A DNA stretch of 32,503 nucleotides, from assembly GCF_009928445.1 (NCBI RefSeq), contig NZ_JAABNO010000043.1, forward strand, positions 1-32,503, read 5' to 3'. Shown in pieces: positions 24,038 to 32,503 of this stretch. The notes beneath the pieces were generated by a model. It was not told the origin of the DNA, did not search any database, and saw only the letters and a program-made list of their open reading frames with translations. The translations under genes were made by a program, and so were the position numbers. The DNA is from Clostridium sp. C8-1-8 (GTDB lineage: Bacteria > Bacillota > Clostridia > Clostridiales > Clostridiaceae). The first letter of the stretch is position 1; the number at the start of each line of letters is the position of its first letter.

Positions 24038-25639
24038 TTGGAAAGTCCATATAAAGAGCTTATAGCTAGGTTAAAAAAGGTAAAGGCAAGAATTTTTATA
24101 AAGAGTTTTTTTAGAAACATAGGCATTGGACTTATTGTATCAACGGTGCTTAGTATTGCTGTAGCCCTAATATCGAGATTTACTCCTATATACGGGGTGT
24201 ACTTTATATGGTTTCCTTGGCTATATATTATAGGTTTTATCATAGCTTTAGCTGCAACTATAATAATGTCTCCTAAGCTGTCAGAAGTAAGTAAGATAGT
24301 TGATTCCTTTGGTTTGGAGGAAAGAGTATCTACTGCTATGGAGTTAATGGAACAGGATAATGTATATAAAAACATTCAAGCAGAGGATGCTTTAGATAAG
24401 TTCAGTAAGCTTGATTATAAAAATCACGTAAGGCTTATTCCATCTAAGAAGCTTTCTCTCATATTACTGGCTGTTGTTATAGTATTATCTTCAACCTTCT
24501 TGATTCCAGATACGCTTATGGACGAAGCAAACAGACTTCATGCATTAAATGTAGAGAAGAAGGAAGAAGTGAAAAAGGTTGAGCAAGCTAAAAAGGAGAT
24601 AAACGAAAATAAAAAGCTTACGGAGCAAGAGAAAAAAGAGCTTGTGGCTAAGGTTAATGAACTTAAAAAGGACTTAGCTTTAGCTAAAACTAATAAGGAA
24701 ATAGATAAGGCTAAAGAAAAGCTGTCTAAGAAGCTGGATATGGATAAAAATAAGCAATTGGACAAGGATTTAGAAAAGATGGCTGAAGGTTTAAAGCAAA
24801 ATGAGGCTACTAAAAAATTGGCCGAAGCTATTAAAGAAAATGACTCAAAAAAGCTGGATAGTGAACTAGATAAATTAAAAAAAGATGCTAAAACTATGGA
24901 TAGTAAGCAAAAAGAAGCTTTGAAGAATAGCCTATCAAGCACTTCTTCTTCTATGAGTAGTGGAGATATGAAGAGCAGTTTAGATGAACTTTCTGATGCA
25001 CTATCATCAGGAGATGAGGCATCTATAAATAAATCTATTGACTCTGTTAAGGGTTCATTAAGCAAAGCTAATGGACAGAAAAATAAGAATCAAGCCTTAG
25101 CTTCCTTACAAAAACAATTAGATCAAGAACAGCAGTTAGCTGAGGCAAATGATCAAAATGCTCAGGCTCAAACCAATGGATCAGGTAACGGTAATGGTCA
25201 AGGAGCAGGTCAAGGAAATGGTCAAGGCTCGGGTTCTGGAGCAGGTCAGGGAAATGTATCAGGTTCTGGTTCTGGTGGAAGCAACGCAGGCAGTGGAACC
25301 TCAAATGGTTCAAATACGGTTAGCCCATACTCTAATGGAAGTGGTATAGGAAATAAGCAACCAGGAAGTTCTAAGGAGAAAGAATATGAAAAAGTGTTTA
25401 CACCAAGTAGACTTGGGGGAGAAGGTAAGACTTCATCTCTTAATGGAAAGAGTGGAAACAGCGGAAGTAGCGAAAGTGAAATCACAGACAAGGCTAATGC
25501 AACCGTAGGAGAGTTAAAACCTTATGATCAAGTAGTAGGAGAATATAGTAAAGAAGCTATGGACAATATGGAGAACTATCAGATCCCAGATGGGATGACT
25601 GAAATTATAAAAGGATACTTTTCTTCTTTACAGCAGTAG
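24038..25639 (+). CDS. DUF4175-like coiled-coil membrane protein
   Basis: A 533-residue protein with a TTG start 6 bp after GGAGGG; a nearby ATG is out of frame. Membrane helices lie at about 27-46, 55-75 and 138-155. A charged coiled coil follows (about 165-300, rich in KE/EKK), then a Ser-rich part and a disordered Gly/Asn/Gln/Ser linker (about 376-427, GSGNGNGQGAGQGNGQGSGS). The tail YDQVVGEYSKEAMDNMENYQ with IPDGMTEIIKGYF (496-527) has the conserved feel of proteins encoded next to MoxR-VWA clusters in Firmicutes. Placement between ABC genes and MoxR fits that group. Function unknown; scaffold or linker of the membrane module is an inference. Confidence 0.65.
   Translation: MESPYKELIARLKKVKARIFIKSFFRNIGIGLIVSTVLSIAVALISRFTPIYGVYFIWFPWLYIIGFIIALAATIIMSPKLSEVSKIVDSFGLEERVSTAMELMEQDNVYKNIQAEDALDKFSKLDYKNHVRLIPSKKLSLILLAVVIVLSSTFLIPDTLMDEANRLHALNVEKKEEVKKVEQAKKEINENKKLTEQEKKELVAKVNELKKDLALAKTNKEIDKAKEKLSKKLDMDKNKQLDKDLEKMAEGLKQNEATKKLAEAIKENDSKKLDSELDKLKKDAKTMDSKQKEALKNSLSSTSSSMSSGDMKSSLDELSDALSSGDEASINKSIDSVKGSLSKANGQKNKNQALASLQKQLDQEQQLAEANDQNAQAQTNGSGNGNGQGAGQGNGQGSGSGAGQGNVSGSGSGGSNAGSGTSNGSNTVSPYSNGSGIGNKQPGSSKEKEYEKVFTPSRLGGEGKTSSLNGKSGNSGSSESEITDKANATVGELKPYDQVVGEYSKEAMDNMENYQIPDGMTEIIKGYFSSLQQ
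25180..25320 (+). repeat. low-complexity coding repeat (Gly/Gln/Asn/Ser)
   Basis: Imperfect short direct repeats of GGTCAAGG, GGAGCAGGTCAAGG and GGTTCTGG run through the linker-coding part of the gene. Such DNA is prone to slippage, so linker length may vary between strains. The frame is intact here. Confidence 0.7.
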
Positions 25640-25652
25640 GTCGTATATGTAA

Positions 25653-25751
25653 ATATGTATCCTTTCAATCCGAAAGCTATTATTAAATTATCCTCTGGTT
25701 TGTGAGAGGATAATTTAATAATATAAACTTTAGTATGAAGTGATACATCTA
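25653..25751. repeat. palindromic repeat element, copy B
   Basis: The ends ATGTATCCTTTCA (near 25655) and TGAAGTGATACAT (near 25737) are inverted repeats matching in 11 of 13 positions, around a CCTCT...AGAGG core. The right end shares TGAAGTGATACATCTATA with the complement of copy A. Size and core agree with copy A (96 and 99 bp). It sits in the gap between the DUF4175-like gene and moxR. Confidence 0.55.
25678..25723. terminator. 19-bp perfect hairpin splitting the cluster
   Basis: Arms 25678-25696 and 25705-25723 pair perfectly over 19 bp around an 8-nt loop, inside repeat copy B. A T-poor tail makes termination less sure, but the stem is very stable and symmetric. Confidence 0.65.
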
Positions 25752-25845
25752 TATAGTGTGTTATCATAGGTCTTTATAAAATATTAGTTTTGCAATTGAT
25801 AATTATATATATTGGAAAAGATTTGAAAATAGTGAGGAGAAGAAT

Positions 25846-26829
25846 ATGAGTATAAATGAGGAAAGTGTTAGAAGTATAGTCACTAAGATTGAAGAAGTAG
25901 AAAATGAAATAGGAAAGGCTATAATAGGTCAAAAAGATATAGTAAGGCAAGTGCTTATAGCAATATTTACTGGTGGTAATGTACTTCTAGAAGGATCTCC
26001 GGGACTTGGAAAGACTCAGCTTGTAAAGACTTTATCAAGAGTACTAGAGTTACCATTTTCAAGAATACAGTTTACACCAGATCTTATGCCTGCAGATGTA
26101 GTAGGAACTAATATCATAATAAAAGATGATAAAGGGCAAAGTGCTTTTCAATTTCAAAAGGGTCCTATATTCTCAAACTTAGTTTTAGCAGATGAAATAA
26201 ATAGAGCAACACCTAAGACCCAGTCTGCGCTTCTTGAAGCAATGCAGGAGCATACAGTTACGGTTGGAAGTTCAACCTACAATCTTTCAGAGCCTTTCAT
26301 GGTTCTAGCTACTCAAAATCCAATAGAAAATGAAGGTACCTATCCACTTCCTGAAGCACAGTTAGATAGATTTCTTTTTAAGCTTAATGTACCTTTTCCA
26401 AATCTTGAAGAGCTTAAGAGCATAATAGGTGTAACAATAAACAATGAGGCTAAAGAATTAAGTAAGGTTATGGATGGTGCAGAAATATTAGAGATAAGGA
26501 AGCTTTTAAAGGAAATACCCATTTCTAAAGCCGTTGAAGAATATGCTCTTAAGATTATTCTTGCAACTCACCCTGACTATGAAGCAGCACCAGAAATATC
26601 GAAAAAGTATATAAGGTATGGAGCTAGTCCTAGAGCTGCACAGGCTATAATATCAACCTCTAGAGTGAAAGCTGTTATGGAGGGAAGATTTAATGTATCC
26701 TTCGAGGATATAAAGTACGTAGCATATCCAGCCTTAAGACATCGTTTCTTTATGAATTTTGATGCAGTTGCAGACGGAGTAACAGCAGAAGATATTATTT
26801 CACAAATATTAGAAAGTCAATTAGATTAA
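25846..26829 (+). CDS. MoxR-type AAA+ ATPase
   Basis: A 327-residue cytosolic ATPase with a GAGGAG site. Walker A GSPGLGKTQ (50-58), Walker B LVLADEINR (112-120), a sensor region VLATQNPIENEGTYPLPEAQ (about 149-168) followed by LDRF, and the C-terminal lid with YGASPRAAQAI. ENEGTYPLPEAQLDRF is the MoxR family hallmark. MoxR ATPases act as chaperones that activate or assemble partner complexes together with VWA proteins. The genes immediately downstream (DUF58 and two VWA proteins) are the expected partners. Promoter elements upstream are not clear, and it may be read from the ABC operon if the hairpin before it is leaky. Confidence 0.95.
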   Translation: MSINEESVRSIVTKIEEVENEIGKAIIGQKDIVRQVLIAIFTGGNVLLEGSPGLGKTQLVKTLSRVLELPFSRIQFTPDLMPADVVGTNIIIKDDKGQSAFQFQKGPIFSNLVLADEINRATPKTQSALLEAMQEHTVTVGSSTYNLSEPFMVLATQNPIENEGTYPLPEAQLDRFLFKLNVPFPNLEELKSIIGVTINNEAKELSKVMDGAEILEIRKLLKEIPISKAVEEYALKIILATHPDYEAAPEISKKYIRYGASPRAAQAIISTSRVKAVMEGRFNVSFEDIKYVAYPALRHRFFMNFDAVADGVTAEDIISQILESQLD

Positions 26830-26841
26830 GGATGTGTTTAC

Positions 26842-27714
26842 ATGAGTAATAAGGTGTTTGATGGAGAGTTCTTTAAGAATCTTGAAAACATATCTTTAAA
26901 GGCTAGAATGACTATAAATAACGGGGCTGCTGGTGGACGAAGGTCAAAGGCAAAGGGAAGCTCTGTTGAGTTTTCTGACTTTAGGGAATACACACCAGGA
27001 GATGACTTTAGAAGAATAGATTGGAATGCTTATGGAAGGTTTGAAAAACTATTTTTAAAGTTATTTATGGAAGAGCGAGAAGCCTATATTAATATATTTT
27101 TAGATTGTAGTAAGTCAATGGCTGTTGGAGAAGGAGATAAAGCAAAAATGGCCCAAAGGCTATCTGCGGTATTTACCTACCTGGCATTGAATAACCTTGA
27201 TAGAGTATGCATAAACACTATGACGAGCAAGGGAATAACACCGTCTTCATCCTTCATGGGTAAAGGTACCTTTCAGCAAGCCTTAAGTTTTATAGAAAAT
27301 GCTAATTTTAATGGAAGTACTAATCTTTGGGATAGCATAAAAAAGAAACAATTAAAGTCAAGGGCTGTAGCAATTGTAATATCTGACTTTTTTACTGAAG
27401 GTTCTATAGAAGGGTTGATAAAATATCTTGCCTTTAACAAACAGCAAATAGTATTTATTCAAGTACTTAATAAGGATGAAATAAGCCCCGAAATAGATGG
27501 ACAAGTTAGGCTTATTGATAGTGAGACAAAGGAAGAAATAAACATAACTATTACTCCTAAGATGATGAAAGCCTATGAAATTAAGCTTAAAGCGCTAACT
27601 AATGGCATGAAGGAGCAGCTAAAAAGATATGGGGGAAGTTTTGTTCAAGTATCCTCTGAGGAAGAACTTCAAAAGGTTATATTTGAAAAACTAAGCAAGG
27701 AGGGAATCATATGA
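26842..27714 (+). CDS. DUF58 domain protein
   Basis: A 290-residue soluble protein, 12 bp after moxR. The DUF58 signature FSDFREYTPGDDFRRIDWNA (44-63) is complete. The region that follows is VWA-like, with INIFLDCSKSM (83-93) holding D88, S90 and S92 of a metal-binding MIDAS motif. Unlike many DUF58 proteins it lacks the two N-terminal membrane helices, so it is a short, cytosolic form. DUF58 proteins are constant partners of MoxR ATPases. The stop overlaps the next start by 4 bp (ATGA). Confidence 0.9.
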   Translation: MSNKVFDGEFFKNLENISLKARMTINNGAAGGRRSKAKGSSVEFSDFREYTPGDDFRRIDWNAYGRFEKLFLKLFMEEREAYINIFLDCSKSMAVGEGDKAKMAQRLSAVFTYLALNNLDRVCINTMTSKGITPSSSFMGKGTFQQALSFIENANFNGSTNLWDSIKKKQLKSRAVAIVISDFFTEGSIEGLIKYLAFNKQQIVFIQVLNKDEISPEIDGQVRLIDSETKEEINITITPKMMKAYEIKLKALTNGMKEQLKRYGGSFVQVSSEEELQKVIFEKLSKEGII

Positions 27715-29510
27715 AGCTTTATTCACCAATGTCTTTATGGTTCCTTCTTCTTATACCTCTATTAATTCTTATGTATATATTAAAGCAGAAGTATGAGGAA
27801 AAGGAGATTCCTAGCCTTTTTTTATGGCAACAGGTTTTAGCAGAGACAGAGGCTTCTACGCCTTTCGAGAAATTTAGAAATAATTTATTGTTTTTTTTAC
27901 AGCTTCTAATACTACTACTATGTATTTTTGCCTTAGCTAGCCCCTTTATAAAACTAGGAAATAAGAATTTCGAAAATGTTATTATTGTCATGGACAACAG
28001 TGGAAGCATGAATGCTTTAGGAGATAAGAATAGTAGATTAGAAGAGGCAGAGAAGAAGGCAGAGGATATGGTTAAGTCGCTATCGCCTGATAGTAGAATT
28101 ACCTTAATTTCCTCAGGTAAAAGCAATAAGGTAGAGATAAGCAGCTCTACTGATAAGAAAGAAGTAATAAACAAGATAAAGAATATAAAGCAGAGCAATA
28201 GTGCTGGTGATATAAATGACACATATTCTCTTGTAAAATCTATAAGTAATAGTTACGACAGTTATAAGGTTGTTTATTACACCGATTCAGATGTTAATTT
28301 AAAGGACTTAAATGGTGAGGTTGTTAGTCTTTCTATACCTAGAGAAAATGTAAGCTTAGATTATATGTCTCAGGCTAAAGATAAGGATTATTTAAATGTG
28401 ATGGTCAGGGTTACCAATCATGGGAAGGATACTACTTCTGAGCTTCTTCTATATGGAGAAGAGAAGCTTTTAGATATAAAAAATGTAGATATAAAAGCTG
28501 GTGAAACCAAGACAGTATACTTTGACAAGGTTCAAACAAAGGATAGATTTTTGAAATGTGAATTGTCACAGAAGGATGGGCTTGACGCGGATAATGATAT
28601 CTACTCTATAGTAAAGCAAAAGAATGGAGCAAAGGTGCTTTTATCTTCAAATCAAAATGTATTTTTAGAGAAGGCGCTTTCTACAATAAAGGATGTGGAA
28701 TTATTCAAGACAAATCCAGGTGAAGCAATAGAAGGAGATTACGATTTGTATATATTCGATGGTAAGCTTCCAAGTACACTGCCAAAGAAGGGAAATATAC
28801 TTATTGTTAACCCTGATCGCAGTAATGAGTATTTTAATCTTTCTGCTGAGAAAGATGGTGGAAAGGCAGAAATCTTATCTCATGTGGTGACTAAGTATAT
28901 GGATAAGAGTAGTTTTGTAATATCTAAGGTTAAAAATATAGATGTTCCTTCTTGGGGATCAGTTATTATGAAAGCTGCTGGAAGCAATGTTGCCTTTTGC
29001 GGGGAAATTAAAGGACAAAAAATAAGTACAATAGCTTTCGATCTTCACAATAGTGATATGCCTTTGACACCTGAGTTTCCTATATTTATAAACAATCTTA
29101 TGTCTTACTTATTAGATAGAGATACGGTATCAGGGACTCAGTATTACACTGGAGATAGTATAGAGATAGTACCTCAACCTGAAGCTGAGAAGATATGGAT
29201 AAGTACACCGGATAATGAAAAGGTTGAGCTTGGCACAAAATATCCCTTAAAGCCTTTTGACGGTGCATACAATCCAGGTGTCTATGAAGTCCATCAGAAG
29301 ATAGGTAAGAATGAACAAACTAAGTTAATTGCAGTGAACTTTCCAACCTCAGAAAGTGATACTTTTAAGAAAGTTGCTTCAAAGAGTGTTGGGAAAGGTA
29401 GTAGTGAAGTTTCTAAAAGTGGAATGAGTTTGTCAAACATTTTACTAGCTTTAGCTGTAATTATTTTATTGATTGAATGGTACGCTTACGTAAGAATTCA
29501 TGGTAAATAA
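27711..29510 (+). CDS. BatA-like membrane protein with VWA domain
   Basis: A 599-residue protein overlapping the DUF58 gene by 4 bp. Residues 1-80 match the aerotolerance-regulator (BatA) N-terminal domain, with helices at about 7-24 and 58-80 and a conserved IPSLFLWQQVL (33-43) between. A VWA domain starts at 90 (IIVMDNSGSMNAL) with D95, S97 and S99 of the MIDAS. Then come a beta-rich region, a divergent amidotransferase-like segment and a final membrane helix (about 570-590). The middle therefore faces outward between two anchors. It is a probable MoxR client or partner at the membrane; function unknown. Confidence 0.85.
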   Translation: MKLYSPMSLWFLLLIPLLILMYILKQKYEEKEIPSLFLWQQVLAETEASTPFEKFRNNLLFFLQLLILLLCIFALASPFIKLGNKNFENVIIVMDNSGSMNALGDKNSRLEEAEKKAEDMVKSLSPDSRITLISSGKSNKVEISSSTDKKEVINKIKNIKQSNSAGDINDTYSLVKSISNSYDSYKVVYYTDSDVNLKDLNGEVVSLSIPRENVSLDYMSQAKDKDYLNVMVRVTNHGKDTTSELLLYGEEKLLDIKNVDIKAGETKTVYFDKVQTKDRFLKCELSQKDGLDADNDIYSIVKQKNGAKVLLSSNQNVFLEKALSTIKDVELFKTNPGEAIEGDYDLYIFDGKLPSTLPKKGNILIVNPDRSNEYFNLSAEKDGGKAEILSHVVTKYMDKSSFVISKVKNIDVPSWGSVIMKAAGSNVAFCGEIKGQKISTIAFDLHNSDMPLTPEFPIFINNLMSYLLDRDTVSGTQYYTGDSIEIVPQPEAEKIWISTPDNEKVELGTKYPLKPFDGAYNPGVYEVHQKIGKNEQTKLIAVNFPTSESDTFKKVASKSVGKGSSEVSKSGMSLSNILLALAVIILLIEWYAYVRIHGK

Positions 29511-29539
29511 TATAGCTACAGAGAGTGAGGAGGTTGATC

Positions 29540-32404
29540 ATGGGATTTAATTTTGTAAGGCCATATCTTCTAATTATTATTCCAGTTATTATAGGCATAA
29601 TAATATTCTTATCTAGATATGCAGTAAGGTTAAACAAGTCAAAGAAGAAAAGGGCGGTAATCTTAAGGTGTATTGTTGTAGTGTTAATAATGCTTTCTAT
29701 GAGCGGTACTAGTTTCTATTGGAAACTTAATACTAATACTACTATATTTTTAATTGATAATTCAGATTCAGTAGCTTCAAACAGAAGTGATTTTGAGAAT
29801 TTTGTAAAAGATGCAATAAAAGAAAAAGGTGGAAAGGACCAGGTTGGGGTGCTTTCTTTTGGTGGCAATACTCAAGTAGAGAACTTTATATCCAAGGATT
29901 CAACCTTCTCTAAGCTTGATGGAAAAGTTGATGGTAATTACACCAATATAGAAGGAGCGGTGACCTCTGCAATCTCTCTTTTTCCTGATAACTCTAATAA
30001 GAGAATAGTGCTGCTTTCTGATGGAGATGAAAATGAGGGTAACTTAAGCAAGATAATGCCCTCTTTAAAGCAGCAAGGCATTGATTTTCAATACTATAAG
30101 AAACAACAGGATAGTTCAGAAGAGGTAGCTGTACAAAGCCTATCTGTTCCAGAAAAGTTAGTGCTTGATGAAGAGTTTAACGTTACAGTTAGTATACAAA
30201 GTACCGCAGATACGGATGCAAAGTTGTCTCTTTTCAATGGTAGAGAAAAGGTTGGAGAGCAAAAGGTTCATCTTACAAAGGGCACCAATAAGTATGTGTT
30301 TAAGGATAAAGCTACTAGCGGGGGATTTAAAGGTTATAAAGTAACTGTTGAAGCTGACAAGGATAAGGAGCTAAAAAATAATGAAGCATCCGCTTTTACT
30401 ATGGTTACTTCAAAACCTAAGATTCTTATTATAGAGGGCGGAGAGAATGAGGGCAGTGAGCTTACAAAGATGCTACAAGCCTCATCCTTAGACTACACTG
30501 TGGTTAGTGCTAAGGGGGCCCCTAGAAGTCTTCAAGAGATGACTACATATAAAAGTATAATTACTTGCAATGTATCAGCAGATGATTTAAACGAAGGCTT
30601 TATGAACTCATTAGATAGTTATGTAAAAGATTTTGGTGGTGGATTTGTTGCTACAGGTGGAGATAACTCCTTTGCTCTAGGGGGGTACGCTAAAACTTCT
30701 TTAGAGAAAGTCTTACCAGTATATATGGATATGAGAGGGAAGAAAGAAATACCTAAGATGTCCATTATGCTTATAATAGATAAGTCAGGAAGTATGACTG
30801 AAGGTGTAGCAGGAGTAAGCAAGATAGATATGGCAAAGGAAGCTGCTATAAGAAGTTTGGATTCTCTGAGAACTGGAAAAGATGAGATAGGTGTTTTAGC
30901 CTTTGATGATCAGTATAGTTGGGCTGTAAAACGTAGTATTATAAGTGATCCAAAGAAAACAGAGGATGATATTGGAAGCATAAGAGCCGGCGGGGGAACT
31001 AGTATAATCCCAGCACTTGAGGCGGGATATAATTCATTAAAGGCTAGTGATGCTAAAATAAAGCATATTATACTGCTTACAGATGGGCAAGCCGAGAACA
31101 GTGGATATGATAGTTTATTAGGTAGTATAAACAAAGATAACATAACAGTTTCTACAGTAGCAGTAGGTAAGGATGCGGATAAAAACTTACTTAAGTCAAT
31201 AGCAGATACTTGTGGTGGAAGAGCTTATGTTACTGACGAGTACACCAATATACCTAGAATATTCTCTAAAGAAACCTTCATGGCTGCTAGGATGTATCTA
31301 AATAATAAAGAGTTTACACCTAAGGTAAATACAGACCACAGTATAATAAGTGGGGTAGCTGATGGAGGTCTTCCATCACTACTAGGCTATGTGGGAGCTT
31401 CTCAGAAAGAGACAGCAAGAATGATATTAAAAAGCGATGAAGATGACCCAATACTTACAGCTTGGCAGTATGGACTTGGAAAGGCTGTTGCATGGAATTC
31501 AGATATTTCTGGTAAGTGGAGTGCTAACTATATAGGATGGTCTAAAGACATAAAACTATGGCAAAACATAATAAATTTTACTATCGAGAACTATAACAAT
31601 GAAGATTTGTCTATGGAAGTAACTAATGACGGAAATAGTACAAAAGTGGTACTTAAGGATAAGAAAAATCAAGGGGAAGTGGATTCAACTGCAACGGTAG
31701 TTGGGCCAGATGGAGAAAGTAAGGATATAAAGCTATATCCAACAGCACCAGGTGAGTATACTGGCAATTTTCAAACAAAAGAAGATGGTGTGTACATGAT
31801 AAGTGGGAAGCAGAGTAAGAGCGGAGAAACTATAAGCTCTGTAAATTCTGGGTATGCAAGGCAGTATTCTCCTGAATATAAGATAAAAGAGAGTACAGAC
31901 AAGATAGATAAGCTAATATCTGAAAACGGAGGAAGGTTTATAAAGTCTCCGAAAGATGTATTTGCTAATGATATCTTAAGAAAGAAGGGCCAACGAGATT
32001 TAAGTGCTCTTTTATTGGCGCTAGCATTAATAATACTAATGCTGGATATAGCATTTAGACGTCTAAATCTAAAGTTGAGTAGGATTAAGCTTTTAAAGGA
32101 AGCATTAGTCAAATCTTTAGAAAAATATAAAGGAGAAAATGATAAAAAGAAAAAAGTATCACAAAGTAAAGTTAAGAAAAGTAAATTACAAGGTAAAGAT
32201 AATGGCGATAATATAGTGGATACAATTGAAATTAAGAAAGAGGATATCAAGGAAAATTACAAAAGTGAGTTCGAGAACTTTGAGACTTCAGCTGACAAGA
32301 ATAAAAAAGAAGAAGTAAAAGGTCAAAGGCAGGAAGCAAAGGAGGAGAATTCAAATATGTTGAATACCTCAGAACTTCTTAAGAAAAAGAAATTTAAAAA
32401 GTAG
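29540..32404 (+). CDS. large membrane protein with two VWA-like domains
   Basis: The start at 29540 follows GGAGG; an upstream GTG is less likely. The 954-residue protein has two N-terminal helices (about 7-26 and 38-57), a first VWA-like domain (from 68, LIDNSDS with D73, S75, S77; partly degenerate), a beta domain (200-290), an amidotransferase-like segment with DFGGGFVATGGDNSFALGGY (364-383), and a second VWA (MLIIDKSGSMTEG, 410-422; MIDAS D414, S416, S418). A membrane helix at about 820-840 precedes a cytoplasmic charged tail of about 110 residues rich in Lys and Glu. The layout matches the large VWA/glutamine-amidotransferase membrane proteins paired with MoxR. It is the last gene of the operon, and the tail is unusual and probably disordered. 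Confidence 0.85.
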   Translation: MGFNFVRPYLLIIIPVIIGIIIFLSRYAVRLNKSKKKRAVILRCIVVVLIMLSMSGTSFYWKLNTNTTIFLIDNSDSVASNRSDFENFVKDAIKEKGGKDQVGVLSFGGNTQVENFISKDSTFSKLDGKVDGNYTNIEGAVTSAISLFPDNSNKRIVLLSDGDENEGNLSKIMPSLKQQGIDFQYYKKQQDSSEEVAVQSLSVPEKLVLDEEFNVTVSIQSTADTDAKLSLFNGREKVGEQKVHLTKGTNKYVFKDKATSGGFKGYKVTVEADKDKELKNNEASAFTMVTSKPKILIIEGGENEGSELTKMLQASSLDYTVVSAKGAPRSLQEMTTYKSIITCNVSADDLNEGFMNSLDSYVKDFGGGFVATGGDNSFALGGYAKTSLEKVLPVYMDMRGKKEIPKMSIMLIIDKSGSMTEGVAGVSKIDMAKEAAIRSLDSLRTGKDEIGVLAFDDQYSWAVKRSIISDPKKTEDDIGSIRAGGGTSIIPALEAGYNSLKASDAKIKHIILLTDGQAENSGYDSLLGSINKDNITVSTVAVGKDADKNLLKSIADTCGGRAYVTDEYTNIPRIFSKETFMAARMYLNNKEFTPKVNTDHSIISGVADGGLPSLLGYVGASQKETARMILKSDEDDPILTAWQYGLGKAVAWNSDISGKWSANYIGWSKDIKLWQNIINFTIENYNNEDLSMEVTNDGNSTKVVLKDKKNQGEVDSTATVVGPDGESKDIKLYPTAPGEYTGNFQTKEDGVYMISGKQSKSGETISSVNSGYARQYSPEYKIKESTDKIDKLISENGGRFIKSPKDVFANDILRKKGQRDLSALLLALALIILMLDIAFRRLNLKLSRIKLLKEALVKSLEKYKGENDKKKKVSQSKVKKSKLQGKDNGDNIVDTIEIKKEDIKENYKSEFENFETSADKNKKEEVKGQRQEAKEENSNMLNTSELLKKKKFKK

Positions 32405-32503
32405 GCTCTGTTAAAATACAGTGTTGAAATTAAGTGGTCAGTCATCCAATGCTTAGATGAGCTTGCGCAAAGAATTAATATGATTTTGTCATATTCCATG
32501 GCT
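32405..32503. other. end of window: possible start of another insertion element
   Basis: The stop codon is followed at once by GGCTCTGTTAAAATACAGTG, which resembles the terminal repeat of some insertion sequences. An open frame continues to the window edge on both strands. No terminator for the VWA operon is seen here. The assignment is tentative, because only 99 bp are visible. Confidence 0.2.

Noticed and set aside
25068..25491. Open frames on other strands across the Gly/Ser/Gln-rich linker
   Set aside because: They are shadows of low-complexity repeats in the DUF4175-like gene.

Overview
The window reads as part of a chromosome of a low-GC, spore-forming-type Firmicute, most likely Clostridium or a close relative. 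The DNA is very AT-rich, Shine-Dalgarno sites are strong GGAGG/AGGAG boxes, TTG starts occur, and several families are typical of clostridia and bacilli: YjdF with its leader RNA, PadR-DUF2812, DUF6440, and a MoxR-DUF58-VWA cluster. I saw no tRNA, rRNA or CRISPR array. Function calls rest on motif and family recognition by eye, with no database search.

Region 1 (about 1-5.5 kb) is a sparse accessory region. It opens with what looks like the edge of an IS21-type element. It carries an orphan HEPN-like gene (1038-1799) and a tight two-gene unit (2534-3855) of a HEPN protein with an RxxxxH motif plus an unrecognised partner. It also holds two decayed genes: a small HELLH-motif protein on the minus strand (4088-4506) and a fragment of a DUF1016/YhcG-type nuclease protein (4986-5096). 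A 51-residue cysteine-rich mini-protein lies at 5074-5229. This mixture resembles the debris of a defence or toxin-antitoxin island.

Region 2 (5.5-18 kb) holds short, mostly single-gene units separated by clear intrinsic terminators: a GNAT acetyltransferase, a radical SAM protein, a small membrane protein, a lipoprotein (minus), a 34-residue lysine-rich peptide, an ACT-domain protein, a stress-protein-like protein, an autoregulated PadR-DUF2812 pair, DUF6440, DUF3237 (minus), DUF4272, a DUF5700-like metallopeptidase, YjdF behind a probable yjdF riboswitch that masks its ribosome site, an SH3-like membrane protein (minus) and a Sir2 deacetylase (minus).

Region 3 (18.4-32.4 kb) is envelope-oriented. 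A coiled-coil L,D-transpeptidase comes first. Two adjacent co-directional units follow: a large membrane protein, an ABC ATPase, an ABC-2 permease and a DUF4175-like coiled-coil membrane protein (19793-25639); then MoxR, DUF58, a BatA-like VWA protein and a large double-VWA membrane protein (25846-32404). The two units probably act together in assembling or remodelling something at the membrane, with MoxR and the VWA proteins as a chaperone-like module. Their substrate cannot be read from the sequence.

A palindromic element of about 100 bp occurs twice (7668-7763 and 25653-25751). It has near-identical terminal inverted repeats and a CCTCT/AGAGG core, and looks like a small repeat family of this genome. 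The second copy splits the two halves of the MoxR/ABC cluster and supplies a 19-bp hairpin between them.
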